A model generated the notes under the pieces. It saw only the letters and a program-made list of their open reading frames with translations, was not told where the DNA came from and did no database searches. From the NCBI RefSeq assembly GCF_036850765.1, contig NC_089491.1, positions 94,148,740-94,212,739 on the forward strand: a stretch of DNA of 64,000 nt, read 5' to 3'. The position numbers and the translations under genes are program-made. The DNA is from Saccopteryx bilineata. Taxonomy: Eukaryota > Chordata > Mammalia > Chiroptera > Emballonuridae. Positions 45,650 through 57,400 of the stretch are shown here, piece by piece (the stretch's first letter is position 1; each line of letters starts with the position of its first letter).

Positions 45650-46220
45650 TGTATTAATGCTGTTTAAAAAATGCATATAAATTTCACTCCTAGGAATATT
45701 TATAAGAGAAATGAAAACATATGTCCACATGCACACACACATAAAAATGTATACAAATGATCATAAAAGCATTATTAACAGCTCAACAGTAGAAAAACTT
45801 TAATTTTCATCAAATGATGAACAAATCAACAAAATGTGGTATATCCATGCATATATAGCAATAATAAAGAATAAAACAATGATTTATAGTACAACATGGA
45901 TAAACCTTGAAAGCATTGTGCTAAGTTATAAAAAGCAGTTAAAAGGTCACATATTATACTATTTTATTCATATAAAATGTCTAGAATAAACACCCTCATA
46001 GAGACAGAAAGGTTAGTAGTAGCCTAGGACTGGGAAGAGAGAAAAAGTAGGAGAGACTGCTAATTAGAATGGAGTTTATTTTTAAAATTATGGAAGTTTT
46101 TTGGAATTAGTTGTGATAGTTGCACAAGACAAAATACTACAATCCATTGAAATGTACACTCTAAGTGGATGAATTTTGTGACATGTGAATTATTTCTTAG
46201 TAAAGATTTTTTTAACTTCT
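45650..46220 (+). mobile_element. Old L1 3' end
   Basis: Sense-strand landmarks: 'aatttcactcctaggaatatttataagagaaatgaaaacatatg', 'tggtatatccatgcatata', 'catggataaaccttgaaagcat' and a 3' UTR with 'gaccgggaagag'-like and 'aaatgtacactctaagtggatgaattttgtgacatgtgaatta'. Multiple stops; dead. Confidence 0.72.
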
Positions 46221-46743
46221 TTTAGTATACAAACCACCCCTTTAAAAAAACACACAAATAAGACTACTTGACATTTCAGTAAGCTGAATAATAATTCTTT
46301 CAGCAATAAACTCCCCCCAAAATGTTTTATCTAGGTAATTTAGGTTTGTTACATTGTGTTTGAATTTCTAAATCCATCATCTCAAATGCAGAAACAAACC
46401 TGGAAGACTCAGGTAGGTTTGCTCTCTCATTAGACAACACAGGAAAGAACTATTCCTGTACTTGAGTTCATATTTTCCCAATCCAACCTTCTCAATCATT
46501 TTGAGAATTATTTTCATTTCTAATCTCTAATGCTGAGTAGTCTTTAAAGACCCACATTCCCAGGTTTTCTTGTTACCAAGGGCTGATTTTGACAAGGTTA
46601 AAATTTGGTTGCTTTGGTACAAAGGCTAAAGCATTTAAAACCAGATCACTAGAGTCAATATAAAATGTAGACTAAGATGCTAATGTTGACAGAGCAAGAA
46701 GTCCTTGTGAATGAGACAACTAGAAAAATAATAGTTGCAATAG
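46221..46743. other. Unassigned non-coding sequence
   Basis: No gene or repeat recognised. Confidence 0.45.
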
Positions 46744-47050
46744 CCTGTTGACTCAACGAATAAAGCATCAGTCCAATATATGGACATCCCTGGTTTGATT
46801 CCTGGTCAGAACACACAAGAGAAGCAACCATCTGCTTCTCTATCTCAACCTCTTCCTCTTCCCTTTTTCCCCTCTCACAACCAGTGGCTGAATTGGTCCA
46901 AGCATCAGCCTCAGGTGCTAAAAATAGCCCAGTTGACTCAAGCATTGGCCTCAGACAGGGGCTGCCAGCTGAATCCTAGTTGGGGCACATGTGGGAGTCT
47001 GTCTATCTACCCTCCTCTCACTTAAAAATATAATAATAATTTTAAAATAA
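46744..47050 (+). mobile_element. tRNA-derived SINE, type A-like, older and shorter
   Basis: Head 'cctgttgactcaacgaataaagcatc', box B-like GGTTTGATTCCTGGTCAG, CATCTGCTTCTC, pyrimidine tract, 'gttgggcacatgtgggagtctgtc'-like tail and (AAT)n. Confidence 0.78.
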
Positions 47051-47069
47051 TAATAATAGTACTTCAAGC

Positions 47070-47290
47070 ATTCCCAGTACTTTTCTAAGTGTTTTTCTTA
47101 GACTAATTCATTTAGACCTAGAAGATGGATATTATTTTAAGCCCAATTAGAGAAAATGAGGACATCTAAGCAAAGAGAAGATAAATGGCTTGTCCAAGAT
47201 CATATATCCAGTAAGTGAGTAGGCTGAACTTCAAGTTCAAGCAGTTTGGACCTTGAAATCTAAGCTCTTACTCATCATACTAATATACCT
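47070..47290 (+). mobile_element. MIR SINE
   Basis: 'cattcccagtacttttctaagtg', 'gaagatggatattattttaagccc', GAAAATGAGG, 'ggcttgtccaagatcatatatccagtaagtgagtaggctgaac' and the terminal 'aatctaagctcttactcatcatact' follow the full MIR order. Confidence 0.75.
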
Positions 47291-47935
47291 CTGACATAAA
47301 AAGCAGTGTCTGAGCTGGGCACAGATCTAAATGGAAAGAAAAGAATAATTCAAAGAACAGCCACATTAGGGTTTTAAATAACCAACCTTCTAAAAGCTTT
47401 TTTATCCTTTTTGAAAAAACTTTCAAATACATGACCTTATTTGATTTCTTACACATCTTCTCTACAAGTTACAATAAGACTTATAACTTATTCACTGCCA
47501 CAAAACAGCTTACCTCTGCAACAGTAACAGAATCAACATCTTCATCTTAACCTCATGCACCTGGAGAATGTGAACAGAACACTCCTGGAAATTACAAAGG
47601 GAGTTCTACTCTAGCTTGCATTTCTACTCTGAACTCTCAACCTACATGCTGTTATCCACAGAAGGGAATTGGGAGTGAGGGCGAATGTGTTGGTAGTGAG
47701 GTGTGGTGAGCTTTGAAATAGTCAAGTAAATGGAATAACTGAGAGAACAAAGTAGGAAGACAGTATGACTAGTAGGCTGAAATGTGGGAGATTTCCAGTA
47801 AGTACAAGCCAAGCTCTCAAGGCACATAGCCCAGCACGAAGAAAAAGGGAAGTCCAAAGTCCAGGGAGGCCTGGGTGAACATCTGGAGGACCATGACAGT
47901 GTGGATAGAGAATGTACGCTTCAGACTTTCACTCG
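47291..47935. other. Unassigned non-coding sequence
   Basis: No gene or repeat recognised. Confidence 0.45.
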
Positions 47936-48189
47936 TTTTGGCAAAAATCAGTGTAGATGTTGCGTGAGGATTTTTGTTTTCTTATAGATGTGATTAACAT
48001 TTAAAACAGATGTTTAATAAGCAGATTACCCTCCATAATGTGGGTGGGTTTCATCTGATTAGTTGAAGGCCTCAAGGGCAAAAATGAAGATTTCCCAAAG
48101 AAAAAATATCTTCAAGACAGCAACATAGAAATCCTGCCAATTTGTTGCCTTTGTGGAATTCAGACTCAAAACTTCAAAAATCAACTTAT

Positions 48190-49212
48190 TATTTCCTATT
48201 TACTTATTGAATTTATTGAGGGGACACTGGTTAGCAAAATTATATAGGATTCAGTTGTATAATTCTATAATACATCATCTGTACACTGCATTATGTGTTC
48301 ATCACCCAAGTAAAGTCCGTGTCCACTGCCATTCACACCACATCGTCCTCCCCCACCCCTGGCAATCACCACATGGTTGACTGTAGATAGATTCTTTTTT
48401 TCTTTTCTTTCTCTTCCTCTTCTTCTCCTCCTCCTCCTCCTTCTCTTTTCTTTTTTTTTCTTTCTTTTCTTCTTCTTCATGAGAGGAGGGGAGATACAGA
48501 GACAGACTTTGGCAATCTCTGTCTGGGTCCAATGCTCGAATCAACTGAGCTATCCTCTGTGCCCACCCAAAGCCGATGCTCAAACCAGTCGAGAATCGAC
48601 TACTAAAGTAGTTCAGCTTCACTAGTAGTCGAGCATGGCTACTAGAGGAGAAAAGAGAGAGAAGAGGGAGAAGGATGGAGAGAGAAGCAGATGGTCACTT
48701 ATGTGTGCCCTGACTGGGATTAAACCTGGGACATCCATATGCTAGGCTGATGCTTTATCCACTGAGCATACTGGCCAGGGGACAGGTTCTTAATTTACTA
48801 GAATGCAAACCATATTCCATGTTATAATAACAAAAACAAATATTCCTTAATGTAAATATTTTCACTGCTTTCATTCTGCTAGTCACTTAAGCTTTGACTT
48901 GGAAGATGTAATATGTATTTATTATCTTGCTCTTTTCTTTTTCACTATGTATGGTCCAACTCTGTATGCTAACTTCTAAAAAGATTAAGTTTTTTTTACT
49001 TGCTCTGATTAACTCTGGACTATAAACATTTTTCCAGGGATGCAATTAAATTGATGAATATTTGCAACATTTGGTTAAATAAAATGGGAGTCTCTAAGAT
49101 TTTTAAATTTGATTTGGTTTTAAAAGTGTTTTTACAGAAAAGATTGCTCCTATTAATTTATCCATCTGTCTGTATTAGAACAGCAATACCGCCTAGCAGT
49201 ACAGGTTTTTCT
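48190..49212 (-). mobile_element. L1 3'-end insertion inside the MaLR LTR
   Basis: The left edge is the L1 3' UTR (TTATTGAATTTATTGAGGGG), like 331-445. The right limit is inferred from similar flanks, AAAATCAACTTATTA near 48177 and AAAATCAACTCTTAA near 49215. A SINE lies inside it. The right half is too diverged to confirm as L1. Confidence 0.5.
48392..48782 (-). mobile_element. tRNA-derived SINE with unusual internal palindromes
   Basis: Reversed order: long T/C-rich tail region, 'gagaggaggggagatacagagacag', then a central stretch with three hairpins (48587-48645), a purine tract and the reversed tRNA-like head CCACTGAGCATACTGGCCAGG. Confidence 0.78.
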
Positions 49213-49340
49213 CAAAATCAACTCTTAACTGAATTTCCAGCCTGTCAGCTTGCCTACAGATTTCAGACTTGACAGCCCCCACAATTACATGAGCCAATTT
49301 CTTAAATAAGTCTCCCCATCCCTCTCTTTCTCTGTTTCAA

Positions 49341-49353
49341 TAGATAGATAGAT

Positions 49354-49387
<34 letters not shown>
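49341..49387. repeat. (GATA)n microsatellite
   Basis: About eleven GATA units with one GATGATA interruption, inside the MaLR LTR. Confidence 0.95.
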
Positions 49388-49439
49388 CCTTATTGTTTCT
49401 CTGGAGAATTCTGACTAATACAACTTATAAAACTCATGA

Positions 49440-49620
49440 TCTCACAGATGTTATTTAATATTTCTGAGCCTCTATTTCCTAATTCTAAAAATAGACATAA
49501 TAATGCACATAGAATTTACATAAGGTTGTGGTGAGAAACTAGGATAGTATCTGACACTGTGATAGTCAATAACTAATAGCTGCTATTATTTTGATGTAAT
49601 TAAATCAGGCTTTGTTGATT
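49440..49620 (-). mobile_element. MIR SINE
   Basis: 'ttctgagcctctatttcctaattctaaaaatagacataataatgcacata' and 'gttgtggtgagaaactaggatagtatctgacac' match the reverse MIR in order. Confidence 0.65.
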
Positions 49621-49919
49621 TATTCAGGTAAACTTTTTACTCAAGTGGTATAGCCGCTCACTGTTAACAGAAACAGGCCTCAACAGGCCCAGTGACAGGA
49701 TAACTTCATTCACGCCCACTTGCTAATTCAAAGCCACCTCATACTCACAGTGCAGATTCAAGGACAGGAAAGAAACAGGCAAAATAGGGCTGCAATCCTA
49801 AGGGAAATTCATAACAGGAGGGGAACAAAGGTTTTACCTTTTATTTGGTTCAAGTTGTCCAGCTGAAGTACCTGAAAGATTAGACTTGAGGGAATATTTA
49901 GGCAAACAAGAGCCTGAGC

Positions 49920-50249
49920 CAGGGGTCCCCAAACTACGGCCCACGGGCCACATGCGGCCCCCTGAGGCCATTTATCTGGCCCCCGCCGCACTTCTGGAAG
50001 AGTACCTCTTTCATTGGTGGTCAGTGAGAGGAGCATAGTTCCCATTGAAATATTGATCAGTTTGTTGATTTAAATTTACTTGTTCTTTATTTTAAATATT
50101 GTATTTGTTCCCGTTTTGTTTTGTTACTTTAATATAAGATATGTGCAGTATACATAGGAATTTGTTCATAGTTTTTTTTATAGTCCGGCCCTCCAACGGT
50201 CTGAGAGACAGTGAACTGGCCCCCCGTGTAAAAAGTTTGGGGACCCCTG
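49920..50249 (+). mobile_element. hAT-superfamily MITE, family 1 copy
   Basis: A 330-bp element with inverted ends CAGGGGTCCCCAAACT and AGTTTGGGGACCCCTG, near-perfect over about 15 bp. It is flanked by an 8-bp duplication with one mismatch (GCCTGAGC at 49912-49919; GCCTGAGG at 50250-50257). It is the same family as 17301-17633 in the opposite orientation. No transposase. Confidence 0.93.
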
Positions 50250-50346
50250 GCCTGAGGCTTTCGCAATCACTGAAACTCCCTTCAGTGGACTTAGGAAGAG
50301 ACAGCGGTTCCCATGTTGAAAAAGACCCACAGAAAAACCGGAGGTG

Positions 50347-50527
50347 GCCTGACCTGGGGTGGCGCAGTGGATAAAGCCTTGACATGGAACACTGAGGTCA
50401 CCAGTTCATAACCCTGGGCTTGTCTGGTCAAGGCACATATGGAAGTTGATGCTTTCTGCTTCAAACCTCCTTCTCCCTCTCTCTCTTTCTCTCTTTCTCG
50501 CTCTCTAAAATGAATAATAATAATAAG
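50347..50527 (+). mobile_element. tRNA-derived bat SINE, type C
   Basis: Head GCCTGACCTGGGGTGGCGCA, 'ccagttcataaccctgggcttg', CACATATGGAAGTTGATGC, CT tract and a (AAT)n tail. Flanks CCGGAGGTG at 50338-50346 and 50528-50536. Confidence 0.93.
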
Positions 50528-50536
50528 CCGGAGGTG

Positions 50537-51489
50537 TTATTAAGCTTCCCCAGAAAGCAACTAGAAAGAGTCTACTAGACCATTTCAAAGCATCCATAGA
50601 ACCAAATAAAAATAAAGGGTCTGTGTAATTTAAATGTTAATATCTCATCAAGTTTAATGTTTGGGAAAAAGCAGGGGGTGGCAGATAATGTTAGCAATAA
50701 ACGGCTGGCTGCCCTCAACTCAGACATACGATGCTGCCTTTGTAATGCCTCTTCCCAGCTGCAAGGTAGCAGAAAATCAGAAGAGGCAGGCTCAAGCTCC
50801 TTGTGTGGAGCCCAGGTCGCAGTGTGTGAAGAAACAACCTCTCGTTTAAGAAGAGCAGTGCCTTCCAGTGCCCAGGGCTGCAGGTCTGGAGGGGCAGCAT
50901 GAGGACATTCCGGCATTTCCTGGTGACACGCATTGCAATGAGGTCATTACTTAAGACCCAACCCCTCCATCAGTGTGTGTTAATTAAACTCTCAAGTACC
51001 AACCACAGCAACTTCAGAAGCACATGGAACATGCTTCCTGAAGAGCTTTGGACAGAGGATCATTTATGGTTTGAGCATTTAAAATGTTGCGCTGTGGATA
51101 GAAAGCATGGAAGCCCACATCAAAGTGTGGCCAGACTTCATCAGAACCACTTCCAGGATGTTGGTCAACATTAGGGAGTCTGTGCCAGGGGTAGGGGATT
51201 GCTAGGACCACAAGGGCAGTGTGTATGCACAATAATGCTTGATTGTTAGCATCACTAGTGCTGTCACCAGTATTAGTCAATCTGTTGTAAGGATTACTGT
51301 ATGCCAGCCACAGTTGTAAACACTTTGCATGGATTTACCTCATCACATCCTCACAGAACTGACATGGAAACCAGAGGGTGGAAGAAAGTAGGTTTACAGC
51401 TGTTTATATGGAGAATAATTCAATCATTAATGAATAGTAACACAAGAATAAACTCTGTTTCATATACTCACAACTGTAAACTACTTTCA
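50537..51489. other. Unassigned non-coding sequence
   Basis: No gene or repeat recognised. Overlapping short frames on both strands at 50575-51280 lack motifs. Confidence 0.45.
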
Positions 51490-52017
51490 CCCACCCTGTA
51501 TAGTGCAGGTTCTATTATTTACCACATTTTTCAAATGAAGAAACTAAAATATAAAGATGCCCAAGATGCCTGACCAGGCAGTGGCGCAGTGGATAAAGCA
51601 TCGGACTGGGATGCAGAGGACCCAGATTCGAGACTCGGAGTTCGCCAGCTTGAGCACGGGCTCATCTGGTTTGAGCAAAAGCTTGAACCCAAGGTCACTG
51701 ACTCCAGCAAGGGGCTACTCGGTCTGTTGAAGGCCCGTCCATGGTCAAGGCACATATGAGAAAGCAATCAATGAACAACTAAGGTGTTGCAACGCGCAAT
51801 GAAAAACTAATGATTGGTGCTTCTCATCTCTCTCCATTCCTGTCTGTCTGTCCCTGTCTATCCCTCTCTCTGACTCACTCTGTCTCTGTAAAAATTTTTT
51901 TAAAAAAATTAAAAAAAAAAAGATGCCCAAGATCAAGTTGCTAATAAACAGTGGAGTCAGAATTTGAATGCAGGCCATGCAGACTCAGAGTCTAAGCCAG
52001 TATCAGTGCTAATCATT
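51490..52017 (+). mobile_element. MIR SINE split by a type B SINE
   Basis: The left part has 'tctattatttaccacatttttcaaatgaagaaact'; the right part has 'gttgctaataaacagtggagtcagaatttgaatgcaggcc'. Removing the insert at 51568-51918 and one target duplication joins them in MIR order. Confidence 0.72.
51568..51918 (+). mobile_element. tRNA-derived bat SINE, type B, young copy
   Basis: Head GCCTGACCAGGCAGTGGCGC, GATTCGAGACTCGGAG, CACGGGCTCATCTGGTTTGA, CACATATGAGAAAGCAATCA, ATGATTGGTGCTTCTCATC and a CTGT-rich tail followed by A. Perfect 15-bp duplications AAAGATGCCCAAGAT at 51553-51567 and 51919-51933. Confidence 0.96.
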
Positions 52018-52397
52018 CCTTCCTCCTCCCAGGCTGTGTGCAAAAGGATTGAAATGTCTGTCTTAAGAACTCCTCTATATTTTTCATAAGTATCTGTCTT
52101 ATCTAATTTGTGATGTTAAGCTACTTTGATAAGAGACCAAATCTTTCCTTTCCTAAGTAAAACTAACTCTCTGGGAGTATTTACATAATGACTTAATTTA
52201 GATTAATGTGTCAATAGCTAGTGGAGAAGTGAAAATCTTGGAAGCTTTGTCAGTATTGGCAAAGTAGCAGAGAACAAGGCTGGAGTTACTAAAAGTCACA
52301 TTTATTGCTTAATTCACAATATTATCACTAGTCACCAGAGAATGCTTTTAAAATGTCATTTTAAAATGTCTGCATGTGTGATAGATGATTGATAGAT

Positions 52398-52437
<40 letters not shown>

Positions 52438-53740
52438 TAGAGATAAATAGTCATTGTCTATATTATCCTACAAGACTTCAGATGTGGATTCACAGCAACG
52501 CTTTGTAGGCATAACATGTTGTGACTTTTCCCAACTGTGGATTATTAGGATAGGTAATATGGGTCTTTTTTACTATTATGAAGAACTGTCAAATGGTACA
52601 TCATAATCACCTATAGATCTATCTATATTGGTCCCCTCTATTTCTGAGTTTATATTCTATGTATGCTATATGAACCATTGTTTAATAATTTATTATTTTG
52701 ACCTATAATGTTATTATTTTATGTTTGTATCACCTTGTATTACCTTTTGGGAGGCCTGGATGTTCAATTCATTTTCCCCTTTCTGTTTAGAAAAGTTCTG
52801 CATCTTATGTTATCACTCAATACATGTTAAGATATTCTAAAATTCCTTAATCTATTGAGGTATTCTACTTGAACAGATTTCTTTGTGTTTAACTGTTGTA
52901 TATTCTCAGGATCATATTTTCCAGCTTATAGAATAAAAGGCTAATTTGGGTATTTTTCCCCAAAGTTTAAAAGAAGTAACTAGTAAATCTACACAGGTTA
53001 GATATTTGAGGAATAAGAGAATAGATATTATAGAATACATTCATTTTTCCTAAATGATAAATCTACTGAGATTTTTCTACTTATTGAGTCAATGTGATAC
53101 TTTATATTATTTGTGCTATTTAGAAGTTGAAATTTATGAAACTAAATGTAAAATGGGAAAAGACATACTCTAATTTTAATTTTTTATATATTACTGTTCA
53201 TTTTCTTACTTTAAATTTTATATATTTCTGTTTTTTTATGAATTTAATAATTTTTTTATTGATCTTTGCTTAACCCACATTCTAGATAACTATCAGGAAT
53301 ATAACAGACTTTGACACTAGCTTAATGTACCCAGTGTACAGATAGGCATGTATTCAGTGACTAGTAGTTCTACTAAGTGGCTAGTAGAACATATCAGAAA
53401 TTTTTCAAATGGAAAGCTTCTCACACTTGGTGGAATCCTCACTCCACACAAATCATGGAGTAGCAGCTGTTAATAAGGTGCAGCACAATCAGAAGCCCTG
53501 AGGACCTTAGAAGTACCCTGTATTGAATCCTAGGAAACTCTTTCTGCCACTTTCCATATCCTATGTCTTTATAGAAACGTTACACTTTCAACTCTATCTA
53601 TTGTCATCTTTCTGTCAATAAAATTATAGTTCTCTAGAATTGCCTACTCAGTGTCCCAAGCACTCATTCGTGCTCTCTTCCTCTCCCTCTCTCTTTCTCT
53701 TTCACACACACACAAACACACACATACACACACACTCAGA
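52018..53740. other. Unassigned AT-rich sequence with a (GATA)n tract
   Basis: A (GATA)n microsatellite occupies about 52391-52436. A (CA)n-like tract is at 53703-53734. No gene recognised. Confidence 0.5.
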
Positions 53741-54000
53741 GTTATATTAGTCAGGACAGGCTACTTTTAACTAGATACAACAGAAGGGGTGGCTTAAACA
53801 ATAAAAATCAGTTTTGTCCTAGGTCAGGAGGCTCTAAGTTCAAGATCAAGGTGTTGATTTCCAGTGAGACCTCTCTTTTAGCTTATAAATGGTACCTTCC
53901 CTTTGTGTCTTCACATGGACCTTATCTCTGTTTGTATGAAGATATATGATATCTTTTCCTCTTCTTATAAGGACATTAATCATATCATATAAGAAACCTA

Positions 54001-54162
54001 CTGGCCTGACCTGTGGTGGCACAATGGATAAAGCGTCAACCTGGAATGCTGAGGTCATTGGTTCGAAACCCTGGGTTTGCCCAGTCAGGGCACATACAGG
54101 AAGCAAATACTATGAGTTGATGCTTCCTGCTTCTCACTCTCTCTCTCTCTAAAAATCAATTA
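54001..54162 (+). mobile_element. tRNA-derived bat SINE, type C, in the LTR
   Basis: Head TGGCCTGACCTGTGGTGGCA, GGTTCGAAACCCTGGG, CTATGAGTTGATGCTTCC and a CT tract then an A-rich tail. Its left flank AAGAAACCTA (53991-54000) pairs with AAGAAACTTA (59039-59048), so its target duplication now encloses the L1 that landed in its tail. Confidence 0.9.
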
Positions 54163-54177
54163 AAATTTTTTTTTCTT

Positions 54178-54210
<33 letters not shown>

Positions 54211-54447
54211 TAATTTTATTTTTTTAATGGGGTGACATCAATAAATCAGGATACATATATTCAAAGATAACAAGTCCAGGTTATCTTGTCGTTCAATTAT
54301 GTTGCATACCCACCACCCAAAGTCAGATTGTCCTCTGTCACCTTCTATCTTGTTTTCTTTGTGCCCCTCCCCACCCCCTTTCCCTCTCCCATTCCCCCCT
54401 CCCCCCCGTAACCACCACACTCTTATCAATGTCTCTTAATTTCAGTA

Positions 54448-57400
54448 TTATGTCCCACCTACGTATGGAATAATACAGTTCCTGTTTTTTTCTGATTTAC
54501 TTATTTCGCTTCGTATCATGTTATCAAGATCCCACCATTTTGCTGTAAATGTTCCGATGTCATCATTTCTTATGGCTGAGTAGTATTCCATAGTGTATAT
54601 GTGCCACATCTTCTTTATCCAGTCATCTATTGATGGGCTTTTTGGTTGTTTCCATGTCCTGGCCACTGTGAACAATGCTGCAATAAACATGGGGCTGCAT
54701 GTGTCTTTACGTATCAATGTGTCTGAGTTTTGGGGATATATACCCAGTAGAGGGATTGCTGGGTCATAAGGTAGTTCTATTTTCAGTTTTTTGAGGAACC
54801 ACCATACTTTCTTCCATAATGGTTGTACTACTTTACATTCCCACCAACAGTGGATGAGGGTTCCTTTTTCTCCACAGCCTCTCCAACATTTGCTATTACC
54901 TGACTTGCTAATAACAGCTAATCGAACAGGTGTGAGGTGGTATCTCATTGCCGTTTTGATTTGCATTTCTCTAATAGCTAAAGAAGATGAGCATCTTTTC
55001 ATATATCTGTTGGCCATTTGTATTTCTTCCTGGGAGAAGTGTCTATTCATATCCTCTTCCCATTTTTTTATTGGATTGTTTGTTTGTTTGTTGTTGAGTT
55101 TTATGAGTTCTTTGTATATTTTGGATATTAGGCCCTTATCTGAGCTGTTGTTTGAAAATATCATTTCCCATTTAGTTGGCTTTCTGTTTATTTTGTTATC
55201 AGTTTCTCTTGCTGAGCAAAAACTTCTTAGTCTGATGTCGTCCCATTCATTAATTTTTGCCTTCACTTCTCTTGCCATTGGAGTCAAATTCATAAAATGC
55301 TCTTTAAAACCCAGGTCCATGAGTTGAGTACCTATGTCTTCTTCTATGTACTTAATTGTTTCAGGTCTTATGTTTAGATCTTTGATCCATTTTGAGTTAA
55401 TTTTTGTACAGGGAGAGAGACTGTAGTCCAGTTTCATTCTTTTGCATGTGGCTTTCCAGTTTTCCCAGCACCATTTATTGAAGAGGCTTTCTTTTCTCCA
55501 TTGTGTGTTGTTGGCCCCTTTATCAAAAATTATTTGACTATATATATGTGGTTTTATTTCTGGACTTTCTATTCTGTTCCATTGGTCTGAGTGTCTATTT
55601 TTCTGCCAATACCATGCTGTTTTGATTGTCGTGGCCCTATAATAGAGTTTGAAGTCAGGTATTGTTATGCCCCCAGCTTCATTCTTTTTCTTTAGGATTG
55701 CTTTGGCTATTCGGGGTTTTTTATAGTTCCATATAAATCTGATGATTTTTTGCTCTATTTCTTTAAAAAACGTCATTGGAAGTTTGATGGGAATTGCATT
55801 AAATTATATTGCTTTGGGTAATATAGCCATCTTGATTATATTTATTCTTCCTAGCCAAGAACAAGGTATATTCTTCCATCTCATTATATCTTTTTCGATT
55901 TCCCTTAACAATGGTTTAGAGTTTTCATTATATAGGTCCTTTACATTCTTTGTTATGTTTATTCCTAAGTATTTTATTTTTTTTGTTGCAATCGTGAAGG
56001 GGATTATTCTTTTGAGTTCCTTCTCAGTTGTTTCATTGTTGGCATATAGAAAGGCTATTGACTTCTGTATGTTAATTTTGTATCCTGCGACCTTACTGTA
56101 TTGGCTTATTGTTTCTAGTAGTCTTTTTGTGGATTCTTTGGGGTTTTCGATGTATGGGATCATATCATCTGCAAAAAGTGATACCTTTACTTCTTCTTTT
56201 CCGATATGGATGCCTTTTATTTCTTTGTCTTGTCTGATTGCTGTGGCGAGAACCTCTAGTACCACATTAAATAAGAGTGGAGAGAGTGGACAACCCTGTC
56301 TTGTTCCTGATTTAAGGGGGAAAGCCTTCAATTTAGTGCCATTTAATATGATGTTAGCTGATGGTTTATCATATATGGCCTTTATCATGTTGAGATATTT
56401 TCCTTCTATACCCATTTTGTTGAGAGTCTTAAACATAAAATTGTGTTGTATTTTATCGAAAGCCTTTTCTGCATCTATTGATAAGATCATGTGGTTTTTG
56501 TTCTTTGTTTTGTTGATATGGTGTATTACATTAACCGTTTTACGTATGTTGAACCATCCTTGAGATTCTGGGATGAATCCCACTTGATCATGATGTATTA
56601 TTTTTTTAATATGTTGTTGTATTCGATTTGCTAGTATTTTGTTTAGTATTTTAGCATCTGTATTCATTAGAGATATTGGTCTGTAGTTTTCTTTTTTTGT
56701 GCCATCCTTGCCTGGTTTTGGGATGAGGGTTATGTTGGCCTCATAAAATGTGTTTGGAAGTATTGCTTCTTCTTCAATTTTTTGGAAGACTTTGAGTAGA
56801 ATAGGAACCAAGTCTTCTTTGAATGTTTGATAAAATTCGCTGGTATAGCCGTCAGGGCCTGGACTTTTATTTTTGGGGAGGTTTTTAATGGTTTTTTCTA
56901 TTTCTTCTCTACTGATAGGTCTGTTTAGGCTTTCTGCTTCTTCTTGACTCAGTCTAGGAAGGTTGTATTTTTCTAGGAATTTATCCATTTCTTCTAGGTT
57001 GTTGAATTTAGTGGCATAAAGTTTTTCATAGTATTCTACAATAATTCTTTGTATATCTACAGTGTCCGTGGTGATTTCTCCTCTTTCATTTTGGATTTTG
57101 TTTATATGAGTTCTTTCTCTTTTTTCCTTGGTAAGTCTTGCCAAGGGTTTGTCAATTTTGTTGATCTTTTCAAAGAACCAGCTCCTTGTTCTATTAATTT
57201 TTTCTATAGTTTTTCTGTTCTCTAATTCATTTATTTCTGCTCTGATTTTTATTATTTCCTTTCTTCGGCTGGTTTTGGGTTGTCTTTGTTCTTCTTTTTC
57301 TAGTTCCTTAAGGTGGGAAGTTAAGTGGTTCACTTGGGCTCTCTCTTGTTTGTTCATATATGCCTGAAGTGATATGAACTTCCCTCTTATCACTGCTTTT

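Larger units (their letters stand above)
47936..49425 (+). mobile_element. MaLR-type LTR split by an L1/SINE insertion
   Basis: The left part (to about 48188) has 'gatgtgattaacatttaaaacag', 'cagattaccctccataatgtgggtgggt' and 'agttgaaggcctcaagggcaaaaatga'. The right part (from about 49213) has CCAGCCTGTCAGCTTGCCTA, 'gagccaatttcttaaataa', a (GATA)n tract and the typical end 'gtttctctggagaattctgactaatac'. About 1 kb of younger sequence separates the halves. Confidence 0.72.

Noticed and set aside
48265..48480. Arg/Lys-rich minus-strand frame
   Set aside because: It derives from the T/C-rich tail of a SINE on the opposite strand.
55742..56563. 273-codon open frame on the plus strand
   Set aside because: It is entirely antisense to L1 ORF2; its hydrophobic composition is the usual by-product of the A-rich sense strand. 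The frame at 28306-28755 and 54791-55327 is the same shadow in the two L1 copies.
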